From the NCBI GenBank assembly GCA_948474755.1, contig CAOLHI010000964.1:124001-188000 (forward strand): a stretch of DNA of 64,000 nt. The letters are read 5' to 3'. The notes under the pieces were generated by a model that was given only the letters and a program-made list of their open reading frames with translations, ran no database searches and had not been told where the DNA came from. The DNA comes from Ctenosaura bakeri (lineage: Eukaryota > Chordata > Lepidosauria > Squamata > Iguanidae). The stretch's first letter is position 1; the number at the start of each line of letters is the position of its first letter. Below, in pieces: positions 10,501-22,924 of this stretch. The position numbers and the translations under genes are program-made.

Positions 10501-11190
10501 CAGTGGTTCTCAACCTTCCCAATGCCGCAACCCTTTAATACAGTTCCTCATGTTGTGGTGACCTCCAACCATAAAATTATTTATTTATTATTTAAAATTC
10601 CTCCCCCCCCCGGCAAAGGCCGCCTTGCCGGCCAGGAACGGGGGGGGCAGGGAGGGAAAGAGGAGCCGCGCATCTCCCCTGGGAAACAACTCCGAGAACC
10701 CCCCTGGGCTCTGCTTCTGCTTCGCTCTTGTTTCTGCTGGGGGGGCAGTGTGGGAAAAGTTTCCAGAGTGTCGACCCTGGCCGGGGGGAGGAATCCCAGC
10801 ACCTTTGTCTTTTGCGCCAGGCGCAGCTCACCCCCCGGGAAGGCACTGCCTTGCGCCCCCCCAGCCCTTCCGCAATGCCCCCCTCCGTGGCGAGTGGGGC
10901 AGGGGCTGTGGCGAGGAGGGGGCCTGCCCCCCGTGCTGCCGCTGCCCCCCCAAGCTGGCCCGTCAGACGGGAGGTTCTCCCAGTAGCGGAGAAGGGGAGC
11001 GATTTCAGTCCCTTCTGAACAGGGGGCAGGAGGACGCGAGCGCATGGCTCGTGCTTGCGCACCACCTCTGAGGAGGGAATGGAGCCTAAGACCATTGGAA
11101 ATACGTATTTTCCGATGGTCTTAGGCGACCCCTGTGAAAGGGTCGTTCGACCCCCCAAAGGGGTCGCGACCCACAGGTTGAGAACCACTG
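10501..11190 (-). mobile_element. SPIN-like hAT element with GC-rich core, copy 1
   Basis: Termini CAGTGGTTCTCAACC and GAGAACCACTG, with GACCCCTTTGGGGGTCG-type subterminal sequence (complement), match the SPIN non-autonomous hAT family. Flanked by a perfect 8 bp duplication ATTTAGAG (10493-10500, 11191-11198). About 470 bp of GC-rich core (10605-11080) lies inside. Confidence 0.85.
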
Positions 11191-11616
11191 ATTTAGAGTG
11201 TTGTCAAGATATCAAAAGTTATTGATGAGGAAGGGCACACAAGGGAGGAGAAGTTACAGCAGTCTGCTTTTGCCTGAGCCTTCTGGGAAGTGCAAGATCC
11301 AGCCTCCTCCCTCTTCTCCTCCCTGCTGAATTCATTGGGTCCAAGCTACTCAGAATCATATAGCTAGAAGAGAGCTCAACAGCGATCCAGACCAGCCCCA
11401 TTTTGGCATGCCGGAAGACACAACCAAAGCACTCCCTTGGACACATGGCCATCCAGCCTCTGTTTCAAAACCTCCAAAGAAGAAAGAGACCCCACCACAC
11501 TCCATGGAGGCAGCAGCAGATTCCACTGCCGGACAGCCTTGACCGTCAGGAAGTTCTTCCTAAGGTTTTTTTCAGATGCAATCACTTTTCCCGTACTTTG
11601 CTCCATTGTGTCTTAG

Positions 11617-12960
11617 GCCCTTTCCGCACCTCACCATTTCCCATCATCGTCCCATCGTGATCCTGGCAGTGCCACTGCAGAGATTGGGAGCGCCACCCAA
11701 ACACTCCCCTCTGCACCCAGCTTGCACTACCCTGCCTATGGGAGGGCAATGCAAGCACACGTGCCTTCCTTCCTTCTGCAGTGCAGCCGGACACTTTCCG
11801 TGCTGCACTGGGGAAGGAAGTGCCTAGATTGTGTTACTCCACTGGAAAAAACCTATCCTGGGGTCTACAATTTTGATCTTAAACATGATTCCGTGTGCCT
11901 GAGAAGTCGCCCAGATAAGCATGTAGGCAGTACAGTGGAACGAGCGAAAACCGGGTCAGGCCAGTAAAATCCCCAGTCACGTAGCCCCAGGAGACCTCAA
12001 GGTGTGTTAACCCCCAATACACAAAGGGTCCTCAGCCCCTGAGAAGCCAACTTGAGGGGATTAGTGTGTTTGCCCCAAGATGAGCAAATATCCCATCAAG
12101 CGAGGACCATTTAGAGGAAATCACGCCACAAAGAAATGCGGCCGAAGATCCTGAGACTTTGGCAACACCTTGCAATCCCATCACACAAAGGAAATTGTCA
12201 TGGGGGAGCTTCGTTATCACTCCAACACCCATTGTTCTCCCCGGGAAAGGATTAGCCCTCCAGGTACTTTTTCCCCTACAAATAGTCCCGGTTTTTGAGC
12301 ATTTCTTCGGATCGCTCGCGGTCATCCCAGCAGACCGTTGCTCCGTTTGTTGAGTGACCCCCTCAGCCCTCTTTGTGCTGAGCCCCACTTTTCCGCTATT
12401 TTTCCCAGACCCAGGGCTTCAGGAAAAAGTACAGTATTACCCCAGCTGCAACCCCTTCAATACTCCCCTATCCAATTTCCTCTCTTTTGTTTCTTAATAG
12501 CTCTTGGGTGCATGTGTGCGTGATTCCATTGGTGCATGAGACTTTCCTTCAATAAAATCATTTATTGGACATTTTCGTTTGGTTTTTGGCTTGGCCCGAC
12601 CCCATAAAAACTGGGTAAAAAGACCCCGCTAGGTTACCCTGCCTCTCGCATTGCTATTGCTGGTGCTCTGGCTAGTTTCCATTCCCCATCATGTGGAGCA
12701 CATTGAGGTGTCCCCCAAGGAACCCCAGAAATCAGGGTAACAACTGCACTTCCTCCCTTTCCACTCTGCTGCTGGCAATGAGAGCATCTCCTGATTGGGG
12801 GCCATTACTGCACATTCCCCCCAGTAATGGAATATCCCACAATTGCAATGGGGGGGGGACCCATTGGCAGCGGGACTGTAACATTGTGCAAAAGCACAAC
12901 TTGCAGACTGGGGGCAACACATCCCCATCCTGGGACGGCGACATCGTGCAGAAATGGTGC
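11617..12960. mobile_element. DNA element of the GGCC..TTTCC type, carrying a solo LTR
   Basis: Starts GCCCTTTCCGCAC, ends GTGCAGAAATGGTGC, flanked by TAG on both sides; removal restores an uninterrupted CR1. The LTR occupies 11832-12742. Confidence 0.65.
11832..12742 (+). mobile_element. Solo LTR, copy a
   Basis: TGTTAC start and GGGTAACA end; near-duplicated 4 bp flanks ATTG/ACTG. Carries AATAAA (12551) and no coding. The inverse copy is at 13843-14751. Confidence 0.75.
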
Positions 12961-13156
12961 TAGTCTCTAGAGCAGCGGAAAACATGCTTGCTTTGTCCTC
13001 CATCAGACATCCTTCAAGAATTTAAATATGGAAATCATGTCCCCTCTTAACCTTCTCTTCTCCAGGCTAAACATCCCCAGTTCCTGAAGCTGCTCCTCCT
13101 AGGGCTTCATGGTTTCCAGGCTTGTGACAATTTTGACCACCCTTCTCCCCTGGACA

Positions 13157-13778
13157 TAGAATCATAGAATCATAGAATCATAGAAATGTAGAGTTGGAAG
13201 ACACCCCAGGGGCCATCCAGTCCAACCCCCTGCCATGCAGGAACACCCTCAAATCAATCCTGACAGATGGACATCAAGCCTCTGCTTAAAAACCTCCAAG
13301 GAAGGAGACTCCACCACACTCCATGGAGGCAGCAGATTCCACTGCTGGACAGCCCTGACCGTCAGGAAGTTCTTCCTGAGGTTCAGGTGGAATCTCCTTT
13401 CCTGCAGCTTGTATCCATTGCTCCTTGTCCTGGTCTCTGGAGCAGCAGAGAACAAGCCCTCTCCTTCCTCTACATGGCATCCCTTCAGATATTTAAACAT
13501 GGCTCTCCTGTCCCCTCTTAACCTTCTCTTTGCAGACTAAACATACCCAGCTCTCTAAGTCCATCCTCAGAGGGCTTCATGACTTCCAGCCCCCTCAGCA
13601 TTTTGGTCACCCTCCTCTGGACTTGCTCCAGCTTGTCAATATCCTTCTTGAATTGGGGTGCCCAGAACTGGACACAGTATTCAAGATGGGGTCTAACCAA
13701 AGCAGAGTAGAGCGGTACCAGTACCTCCCTCGATCTAGACACCAGACTCCTATTGATGCAGCCGAGAATTGATGCAGA
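13157..13778 (-). mobile_element. Younger CR1 nested in older CR1
   Basis: Tail of four ATAGAATC units, 3' UTR and ORF2 end; sits between GGACA and its continuation TGTTCCAGC of the old CR1. Confidence 0.88.
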
Positions 13779-13842
13779 CATGTTCCAGCTTGTCCTGAAT
13801 TGTGGTGTCCAGAACTGGACACAAGAATATTCCAGGTGGGGA

Positions 13843-14751
13843 TGTTACCCTGATTTCTGGGGTCCCTTGGGGGACACCTCAATGTGCTCCACATGATGGG
13901 GAATGGAAACTAGCCAGAGCATGAGCAATAGCAATGAGAGAGGCAGGGTAACCTAGCGGGGTCTTCTTACCCAGTTTTTACAGGGTCAGGCCAAGCCAAA
14001 AACCAAACAAGAATTCCAATAAATGATTTTATTGAAGGAAAGTCTCATGCACCAACGCAATCATGCACACACACATCCAAGAGCTATTAAGAAACAAAAG
14101 AGAGGAAATTGGATAGGGGAGTATTGGAGGGGTACAGCTGGGGCAATACTGCACCTTTTCCTGAAATCCTGGGTCCAGGAAGGCAGCGGAGAAGTGGGGC
14201 TCAGCACGGAGAGGGCTGAGGGGATCACTCAACGGACGGAGAGACGGTCTGCTGGGGTGACCGGGAGCGATCCAAAGAACTGCTCAAAAACTGGGACTAT
14301 TTGTAGGGGAAAAAGTACCCGGTGGACTAATCCTTTCCCGGGGAGAACAATGGGTGTTGGAGTGATAACAAAGCTCCCCCATGGTAATTTCCTTTGTGTG
14401 ATGGGATTGCAAGGTGTTGCCAAAGTCTCAGGATCTTCGGCTGTGTTAGTTTGTGGTGTGATTTCATGTAAATGGTCCTCGCCTGATGGAATATTTGCTC
14501 AACTTGGGGCAGACACGCTAACCCCCTCAAGTTGGCTTCTCAGGGGCTGAGGACCCTTTGTTTATTGTGGGTCTGCACAGCTTGAGGTCTCCTGGGGCTA
14601 CATGAGTGGGGATTTTACTGGCCTGACCCGGTTTTCGATCTTTTGGCCATTGCTGCCTACATGCCCATCCGGGTGACCTCTCAGGCACATTGCATCATCT
14701 TTTAATTTCGAAATTGTAGACCCCGGGACAGGGTTTTCCAGTGAGATAACA
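13843..14751 (-). mobile_element. Solo LTR, copy b
   Basis: TGTTACCCTGA start and GATAACA end on the plus strand; 4 bp flanks GGGA/GGGG. Complementary along its length to copy a, splitting the old CR1 at CAGGTGGGG/TCTGACC. Confidence 0.78.
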
Positions 14752-15119
14752 GGGGTCTGACCAAAGCAGAATAGGCTGGCGCCATCACTTTCCTCAACCT
14801 CAACACTAGACCTCTATTGATGCAGCCCAGAATCACATTGGCTTTTTTAGCTGCTGCATCACACTGCTGACTCATGTTCAGCTTGTGGTCCAAGGAGGCT
14901 CTTACATCCCTTTCACAGGTACTGTGGTCAAGCCAGGTGTCCCCCATCTTATATATATATATGCATTTCATTCCCCCCCTCCTTGTTGAAATTAATTTTC
15001 TGAGTTTTGGCCCAGCTTTCCAATCTGTTAAGATCATTTTGAATTCTGATCCTGTCCTGTGGGGTGTTAGCTAAATTGATGTTATCTGCACAATTGGTAC
15101 CGATGAGGGTGGCAGGACA

Positions 15120-15362
15120 AAGAGAAGGACTCCCGTTTGATTCAGCCGCCTTCTCTGGGTGCTTTCAGAAAGATCTAAATTTTAATCCGGACAGCAAACG
15201 ATATTGACAGTTCAAAGATCACCAGGGCGGCAGCGAAAACTATAGCAGGAAAGGAATCAGCGATGAGAGTTTCAGCCACCGAGATGGAAAACGAGGAAGC
15301 CAAATAAGACCCGGACGTCCAACAGCCTGATTTCGGTTTTGCACCAGCTCAGAAGTCAGACT
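15120..15362 (+). other. Possible 5' non-coding exon of lectin 2
   Basis: Repeat-free DNA ending in a strong donor (CAGACT then GTAAGTGTG at 15363). The first coding exon of lectin 2 begins with a splice acceptor 26 bp before its ATG, so at least one upstream non-coding exon is required; this is the best candidate seen. There is no direct transcript evidence. Confidence 0.3.
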
Positions 15363-15447
15363 GTAAGTGTGCATGTTTTTGTGTGTGTTTGTGTGTGCAA
15401 GAGATCTCCGTGGGGAATCTAAACCTTAATCCACTAGTTCTAACTAG

Positions 15448-15627
15448 GGCCATTTCCGCACTAGCCGGTTATAGCGCGATGATTCCACTTTCAACCTCCT
15501 CTGGAATCCTGGGGTTTGCAGTTTCGGGAGGGGCCGGCCGGCCCCTCCCGAAACTGCAAACCCCAGGATTCCAGAGGAGGTTGAAAGTGGAATCATCGCG
15601 CTATAACAGCCTAGTGCGGAAATGGCC
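15448..15627. mobile_element. Palindromic MITE, family P1, near-perfect
   Basis: 180 bp, arms almost identical, centre GGGAGGGGCCGGCC. One of the youngest-looking copies. Confidence 0.92.
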
Positions 15628-15639
15628 CAGAACAGACCC

Positions 15640-16445
15640 ACTAATAAACTGCTGAATGGTGAGTCAATACTAACATATTTTATTTATGTAAAAGTCTAGC
15701 TAAAAGTCCCATAAAGACTGATTATAAAAAACTAGAAAGTCTCAGAATTTCTTCCTATTCTGTCTGATTTTATCACACACATTTTAGTTACTTTTCTGGG
15801 ATTTTTTTCTGGAATATTTCAGCGTCAAGCAAGATCAGAGACTTTTATACCAGGTGGGTCTATTTTTCAAACCAGGATAAAATTAGGAAGAACAGGAACA
15901 AAATCCAGGATTTTTCAACCTGTCTGAATTGGCAAAATAAGGAATAATACGTTCAGACTGACAGAGGAATGGATTAGTTCAGAATTTGGACCAATTTGGG
16001 GGGGAATTTACCATTGTATTGTATTATCCAAGATATTGGATTATTTATTTTATTGGATAATTTATTTTATTAACACAGCATCATGTATTGTGGACGGTAA
16101 CGTGTGGAAGTTGTTGGAGAAACAAGGTTAAGTCCTGAGTTTTGAGAATAAAATGCACATATTGGAAAATCCAAAGATTTTTATTATTGTGCCTCTGTTG
16201 TTCAATACCAAAAATATTTTGCATTCCGGATTCATTGTCTTTTTAGAGCCATCATTGCAATAAGATTGTAATAACTATTAATAATTTCTCTTTGTTTCTT
16301 ACCTTTCTAATTTCACCATGATGGCTGAAATTGTCACAGTGAGTCAACATTTTCCCCAAAACTGGACTTTAGGACTTTGATCAGCTTGTTTTAAAGAAAC
16401 TCACAAATTTCCCCCTTTTTTTAATTCTCCAAAATGTCCTGTCCG
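15640..16445. other. AT-rich region, no gene seen
   Basis: AT-rich DNA with repeated TTATTTTATTGGAT near 16040. No exon or known repeat recognised. Confidence 0.4.
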
Positions 16446-16449
16446 CCCA

Positions 16450-16715
16450 CACATGTGTGTCTATGCCTTTAAGTTGTCAAGTTATGGCCACCCCATGAAT
16501 TTCACAGGGTTTTCTTCGCTAAGGAATCCTCAAAGGTGTTTTTCCCTGTTCCTTCCTCTGAAATAGAGCCTACAAGCACCTGGGTTCATTGGCGGTCTCC
16601 CATCCAAATACTAACCAGGACTAACCCTGCTTCGCTTCCAAGAACAGAGAGTTCTGGTGACTTTAAGGTATTCGCTTCCAAGAACAGAGGGGATCTGGTG
16701 CCTTTAAGGTATTTA
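16450..16715 (-). mobile_element. 5S-rRNA-derived SINE with internal duplication
   Basis: GGTCTCCCATCCAAATACTA and CCCTGCTTCGCTTCC are 5S rRNA complement. A block CGCTTCCAAGAACAGAG...CTTTAAGGTATT is present twice at 16632-16712. Confidence 0.7.
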
Positions 16716-16779
16716 GGCTGTTGGTCAACACACACATGGGGGATTTCTATCCCATGCAATTCACCCAAAACTCTCTGGA

Positions 16780-16992
16780 CCTTTCCATGCTACATAACTA
16801 TTGCACTATGATGGCACTTTAACTTCCATGTTTCTGTTCTATGGAATCATGGGATTTGCAGTCCAGAGAGGGATAGATCTCAGCCAGAGAGCTCCAGTGC
16901 CTCCTGAGACTACAAACCCCAGGATTGCACGGGAGGCCGCCATGGTAGTTAAAGTGGAATCATCGTGCAATAATTGTGCAGTGTGGAAAGGC
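16780..16992. mobile_element. Old relative of palindromic MITE P1
   Basis: CTTTCCATGCTACATAACTA against GTGCAGTGTGGAAAGG, with the GGGATTTGCAG/CTACAAACCCCAGG interior; much diverged. Confidence 0.6.
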
Positions 16993-17355
16993 GTTGTCAT
17001 ACGCTGGACAGCCTCCCTGGTTTTGCCGACGGGAGTTTTGGACCATCGTTGCTTTGCATTCCGCCTAAGAACCTAAAAATCTGGGAGGTATCCTTGGATA
17101 ATAAAGCATGCTCCAAGCACCGTCTCTTTTTGTAGCTTTGCTGTGGCAATCCTATTGACAGCAACGGGTCCCAGAACACCGAACTTCACTGCAACTGTCG
17201 TTGGTCTTTTCCTGCAGAGGCCCTGCGTGTGTCCTTGTAGGTTTCAATATTTCAACATTTTATAGCTTTGCCCTCCCTTTGGCTTTGATTCCACTTGCCC
17301 TCGCGATTGCCACATCCGGCATCCAAATGTGTTTTTCTCAGCCACAGTTATATCT

Positions 17356-17535
17356 GTCCGTTTCCGCACGAGTCTGTTATAGCGTGATGATTCCACTTTC
17401 AACCTCCTATGGAATCCTGGGGTTTGCAGTTTCGGGAGGGGCCGGATGGCCCCTCCCGAAACTGCAAACCCCAGGATTCCATAGGAGGTTGAAAGTGGAA
17501 TCATCGCGCTATAACTGCCTAGTGCAGAAATGGTC
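17356..17535. mobile_element. Palindromic MITE, family P1
   Basis: Near-perfect 180 bp inverted repeat. Confidence 0.9.
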
Positions 17536-18063
17536 ATTGTTTATCAGTCTGACTCTTATGAGTTCCTGTAAGATTTTTATGTCACCATTTCTGACAACTT
17601 CGGCATTATTTGATCACTTACTAGTTCCTGATCCATTACTTCTTTGGTTTCCCAAATCCAAACCATCCTGGTTAATTCATAAATATATTTCCCTACACCT
17701 TATTTTCTGCTCTCAGCCATTTGGCACCCTTTTCCTTTTGGCACATCTTCCTCGCTTTGTGTCTTGGGTCATACTGACCATTTGGTTTCTCTTCTTAACT
17801 CATATCACTTTAGCTTCTCCCGGGGCTCTGACTTTGCTAGCTAGCCACCAGCTACTCCGTACGGCTTGCTAACTTCCCAGGCGGCTGTTGGCAATTTTCC
17901 TTTTTGCACATCCCCTCCGTGAACCTGCTTTGCACTTCCAATATTTCCAGCAAGACTTCTTTTCATTCTCCGTGACATCCATGGGCTCACCTGGAAGTCC
18001 TGGGGGGTGTCCCAAAAACAGCATTGGGGGGAAATGTGGTCTGGAGGCCTCACGTTGCCAATG
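17536..18063. other. Unassigned intergenic/intronic DNA
   Basis: No exon or known repeat recognised; 17880-18050 has a long open frame but no coding similarity. Confidence 0.35.
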
Positions 18064-18065
18064 CA

Positions 18066-18808
18066 ATACAGAAATATAGGATGGGGGACACGTGGCTGGA
18101 TAGCAGGACGTGTGAAAGGGATCTAGGAGTCTTCATAGACCACAAGCTGAACATGAGCCAGCAGTGTGATGCGGCAGCCAAGAAAGCCAATGCAATTCTC
18201 GGCTGCATCAATAGGAGTCTGGTGTCTAGATCGAGGGAGGTACTAGTACCACTCTACTCTGCTTTGGTTAGACCTCACCTTGAATCCTGTGTCCAGTTCT
18301 GGGCACCCCAACTCAAGAAGGACATGGTCAAGCTGGAGCGAGTCCAGAGGAGGGCGACCAAAATGGTGAGGGGCCTGGAAGCCATTAAGCCCTATGAGGA
18401 GAGACTTAGAGAGCTGGGGATGTTTAGTCTGCAAAAGAGAAGGTTAAGAGGGGACATGATAGCCATGTTTAAATATTTAAGGGGATGCCACGTAGAGGAA
18501 GGAGAGGGCTTGTTTGCTGCTGCTCCAGACACCGGGACAAGGGGCAATGGATTCAAGCTGGAGGAAGGGAGATTTCACCTGAACCTCAGGAAGAACTTCG
18601 TGATGGTCAGGGCTGTCCAGCAGTGGAATCTGCTGCCTCCATGGAGTGTGGTGGAGTCTCCTCCTTCCTTGGAGGTTTTTAAGCAGAGGCTGGATGGCCA
18701 TCTGTCCAAGGGAGTGCTTTGAGGGTGTCCCTGCATAGCAGGGGGTTGGACTGGATGGCCCCTGGGGTCTCTTCCAACTCTACATTTCTATGATTCTATG
18801 ATTCTATG
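18066..18808 (+). mobile_element. CR1 LINE, ORF2 end and 3' UTR
   Basis: Open for over 200 codons, encoding [17 protein letters not shown] and [11 protein letters not shown], then the 3' UTR and ATTCTATG tail. Young copy. Confidence 0.93.
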
Positions 18809-19060
18809 CAAACTTTAAATGTTGGTGTGGTTGGCAGGACGATACAGATGCCACCTAGACCCCAAAAGTTGGGGGCACCGGCTGCATCTCCAATCCTGAA
18901 CACACACTGGGATTTCTATACGGATAATATGAAGGGTGTTTTTTAATATTTATTTTTATTAAGAGCAACGTTATATGACAAATCTAACAACTGCAGAAAA
19001 TACCAATGGATAAATTAAAATAAAATACTAGTAGACGGCCAATATCAAATTCTTTCTGAG

Positions 19061-19128
19061 ATGTGCATTATAAATGAATCCATTATTTCCTTAATAAGTA
19101 ATGAAATAATGGATTCATTTATAATGTA
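19061..19128. repeat. Short perfect hairpin
   Basis: ATTATAAATGAATCCATTAT is followed by its reverse complement after a short loop. Confidence 0.7.
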
Positions 19129-19160
19129 TATCACATAGCACATAATGCACATCACAAAAA

Positions 19161-19276
19161 CATGGCCATCTGTCCAAGGGAGTGCTTTGAGAGTGTTCCT
19201 GGATGGCAGGGGGTTGGACTGGATGGCCCCTGGGGTCTCTTCCAACTCTACATTTCTATGATTCTATGATTCTATA
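19161..19276 (+). mobile_element. CR1 3' tail fragment
   Basis: Last about 115 bp of CR1 with tail. Confidence 0.8.
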
Positions 19277-19711
19277 CCTTAATACAGTTCTGTACTTTTA
19301 TAGCAGTGCAAAGCATTAGATATCCTCCATTTATACCTAATATTGGTCGTAAATTCACTTCCACCTTTCCTTTGTAGGATTGCATTAAGCTCAAAAATAT
19401 TAAGACTCCTCTATGAACAAATTCCATACTATATTCAGACCATTTAATGTTCTTATTCTGAAATTATATTGCATATCTGCAAAAAAAAGGGGGGGGGTTA
19501 AAGATCAATGTGTCACCAAAAGTAGAACGGGTTCCTTTTGGAATGATGGGGTATATCCGGAGAAGAGCTATGGAAGATTGCCATAGTATATGAAATATAA
19601 GGAGTTTATGGATGCCCATGAAGGAAGAGCAGGTGCAGAAATGGACAAACTCTGCATGTGAGAGCATTATTTGAAAATAATAAGAAATAATGGATTAATA
19701 GCTAAGTTATA

Positions 19712-19891
19712 TGACACTTCTGCACTGGACTGTAATAGCGCTTTGATTCCACATTCCACATCCTATGGAATCCTGGGGTTTGCAGTTCCGGGAGGGGCCA
19801 GCCGGCCCCTCCCGGAACTGCAAACCCCAGGATTCCATAGGATGTGGAATGTGGAATCAAAGCGCTATAACAGTCCAGTGCGGAAATGGTC
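19712..19891. mobile_element. Palindromic MITE P1 inside 5' LTR
   Basis: Flanked by ATA. The 3' LTR at 24400-24420 lacks it and reads AAGTTATAGCC, giving a direct empty site. Confidence 0.93.
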
Positions 19892-21025
19892 ATAGCCAAG
19901 CTACATAGAGAGCTACTAACAAAGAAAAATAAAGGGCTTGGTAGGCGAAAAGTAAATGCTAATTCTTGCAAAAGTAAATAACGGAAGTTTCCTTGCTGGA
20001 TCGGAAAAGCAAGAAAGCAGCTGCGGACAGTTGGGGAACGGGGAGCCAAAGGGACTGCCCGAAATGTGGTTAGTTTTGTGGCCTTCAGCATCTGGAGACA
20101 TCTGGAACAGAACAAGGGAGGGGGAGCGATCACAGGAGATGAACTTTCGTGACCTACAGGCTGATTAAGGTTTATTATAATACTAACTTACACACCCACA
20201 AGGTGGGGTCTGGTATTCTAATTTGGGACCACCGATATGGACACGTGCAATGCTGGAATGCTGACCTAATAATGTATTCATGACATAGTTTCCTATACGC
20301 ATGGATTTCCGTTAGCCAATTAACCAGCGTTTCTGCTTTTGTACGAGGCTCGGCAGAGTACAAAATTACCTTTGTGTTGCAGTGTTTTTTGGAGCGGTAT
20401 GTTCTGGAGTGCCTTGGTGTCCTAACTGCTCCCCTCTTGTACAAGAGAAAATAAATTTTTTAGAAATTTTATTGCTAATCCTGGTCTAAATTCATTGGTG
20501 GAACCATTTTGGCACCCCAGAGGGGACCTGCTGTGGATAGAGGTTGATCACTGGATGGCAGCCAGTGGCCGTCCCCACTTTGTTTTATGGGGCGTTGTCT
20601 CCACTGACCCTCCTCTTTGCTCTTGGAGTTCCCAGATTGGAGAGCAGAGAAAGTAGGCGCATAATTTGGCAGTATTTGCTATGCTCTCCAGATTTGCTTT
20701 GTCTGGGTTCTCAGTGAAGACGTCAGTGTTGGAAGACATTGAGTGGCGAGTATAAGAAGACAAATGTACGGTTTCTGGGTGGGTATATTATTGCTTCCAG
20801 TGTAAATTGCAAGGCATCCACCTCCCAGTTAAAAACGCTTAGCGTGGGGGCCCGCACTGGCCGTTGGTCAGTAGTTGTGTGGATGGCAGGAGTTTTTTAG
20901 TTAGGTAGAACACTGGAAGCGCCTATTCCAAGTGTGGTTGGGGCCATTTAATCTCAGAAGGAGATTGTTGGAGAGGCCAACCCAGTGGACGCACCCAAGG
21001 AATAGGAAAGGTGGTTGGGGTCAGG

Positions 21026-22658
21026 TGTTACCCTGAGAATTTGGGGGTCCCGCAAGGGGCGCCCGGGTTGCCAATTAAAAGACCAAATTGGGCAAAATGA
21101 GAACTCAGAGCACTGTTTAGCTAGCAAGAGGCAGGGTAACGTAGCGAGATCTTTAACCCCACGTCTACGGCTTCAGGTCAGAGAGTGAGCCAACAGGGTT
21201 TAGATCAGCGGTTCTCAACCTGTGGGTTGTGACCCCTTTGGGGGTCGAACGACCCTTTCACAGGGGTCGCCTAAGACCGTCGGAAAATATGTATTTCTGA
21301 TGGTCCTAGGTTCCATTCCCTCCTTGGTGGTGGTGCGCAAGTGCGAGCCATGCACTCGTGTCCTCCTGCCCCCTTTGGCGGGAGCGCGGGCAGCCACAGC
21401 ATTGCCACAGCAGGAGTGGTGGACTGCAAATGCGAGCCACGCACTTGCGTCCTCCTGTCCCCGTTCAGAAGGGACTGAAATCGCTCCCCTTCTCCACTAC
21501 CGGGAGAACCTCCCGTCTGATGGGCCAGCTTGGGGGGCGGTGGCAGCAGGGGGGGCAGGTCCCCTCCTCGCCACGGCCCCTGCCCCACTCGCCACGGAGG
21601 GGGACATTGCAGAAGGGCTGCGGGGGCGCAAGGGGGCGCTTTTCTGGGGGACGAGCTGCACCTGGCGCAAAAGACAAAGGTGCTGGGATTCCTCCCCCCC
21701 GGCCAGGGTTGACACTCTGGAAACTTTTCCCAAACTGCCCCCCCAGCGGAAACGAGAGCGAAGCAGAAGCAGAGCCCGGGGGGGGGTTCTCGGACTTTTT
21801 TCCCCGAGCGGCTCCTCTTTCCTTCCCTGCCCGCCCCTCCTGTTCCTGGCCGGCGAGGCGGCCTTTGCCGGGGGGGGGGAGGCATTGTAAATAATAAATA
21901 AATAATTTTATGGTTGGGGGTCACCACAACATGAGGAACTGTATTAAACGGTCACGGCATTGGGAAGGTTGAGAACCACTGGTTTAGATAAACCGTAAGA
22001 ACTTTTTTATACTTAAACAGCAAATAAACAACACGCACGCTACCTACTAACTGAAAGAGTGAGGAAATAGACACAGAGGGAGAACGGGTGATATGACACC
22101 TGGTTGCTTTGTCCTGAAGAAACTGGAGCAGAAGAAGAGGGGCTCAGCGTGGATGCTGAGGGGACCTCCTGAACAAACCGACAGCAGGGCAGGATGGATG
22201 CTCAAGGGGAACCGATGAGGTCTCAAAATGAGGACCTTATATAGGGTGGAACACGCCTGTCGGCTATGGCAAACCAGATAGGAACAAAGGAGTTTTGGCG
22301 CTAGACAAAAGGATCTGGTGAGGTCAGTGTTAGCACGATGGGATTTGCATTGAAAGACAATAGAGTGGCCGGTAGGTTGATGGCCCTCTGGAAAGGTATG
22401 GCTTGGCGGGAAGCCGCGCCGCTATTGTGGAGTGTGGGTATGGGAGTTCCCTAAAGCTATGTGAGGCTTGGGGATTGCTGGCTTGAATGGAGAAAGGAAT
22501 GTGAGCTATTAATCAGCCGCAGCCAGTACTTGCCTATATGGAAAACAACCCAAACACGTGCAGCGGGGCAACGGAGAGGGGTCTAGCAAAGGCCGAATTA
22601 AATGATATCAGAGTGATATCTGGGAGCCCCCATCTGGGGTATCATAGCCGGCATAACA
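21026..22658 (-). mobile_element. Solo LTR, copy c, with SPIN insertion
   Basis: TGTTACCCTGAGAA to GGCATAACA, flanked by CAGG on both sides. Minus-strand LTR with TATATAAGG-like box near 22240. Confidence 0.78.
21206..21981 (+). mobile_element. SPIN-like hAT element with GC-rich core, copy 2
   Basis: CAGCGGTTCTCAACCTG to GTTGAGAACCACTG, flanked by perfect GTTTAGAT (21198-21205, 21982-21989). Longer core, with an extra GGGAGCGCGGGCAGCC segment that copy 1 lacks. Confidence 0.88.
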
Positions 22659-22719
22659 CAGGTACAGTCTCAGAGGGAGACTAGTGAAGAAGCCAACCCG
22701 TGGTTGGGGCCAGATATAA

Positions 22720-22873
22720 GATGCTTCCGCACAAGACTGTTATAGCACTACGATTCTACTTTCAGCGTCCTATGGAATCCTGGGGTTTGCAGTTCTGAAA
22801 CTGCAAACTCCAGGATTCCATAGGAGGTTGAAAGTGGAATCATCGCGCTGTAACTGTCTCGTGCAGAAATGCC
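22720..22873. mobile_element. Palindromic MITE, family P1, short centre
   Basis: Inverted repeat with the GGGAGGGGCC centre lost, lying between two inverted LTRs. Confidence 0.83.
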
Positions 22874-22924
22874 CAATGTTTGGATAGTTTGCTGTCCTCA
22901 GGATGTGCTCACACTACATGGCGT

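Larger units (their letters stand above)
11350..15110 (-). mobile_element. Old CR1 split into four pieces by nested insertions
   Basis: Pieces 11350-11616, 12961-13156, 13779-13842 and 14752-15110 join into one CR1. The interruptions are a DNA element carrying a solo LTR, a younger CR1, and a second solo LTR. Confidence 0.8.

Noticed and set aside
10592..11188. Open frames in the GC-rich SPIN core as a transposase or host gene
   Set aside because: No conserved motif seen, frames differ between copies by indels, and GC-rich DNA has few stops by chance.
18024..18722. 232-codon frame as a host gene
   Set aside because: It is the C-terminal end of CR1 ORF2 followed by the CR1 3' UTR; similar frames at 29550 and 59513.
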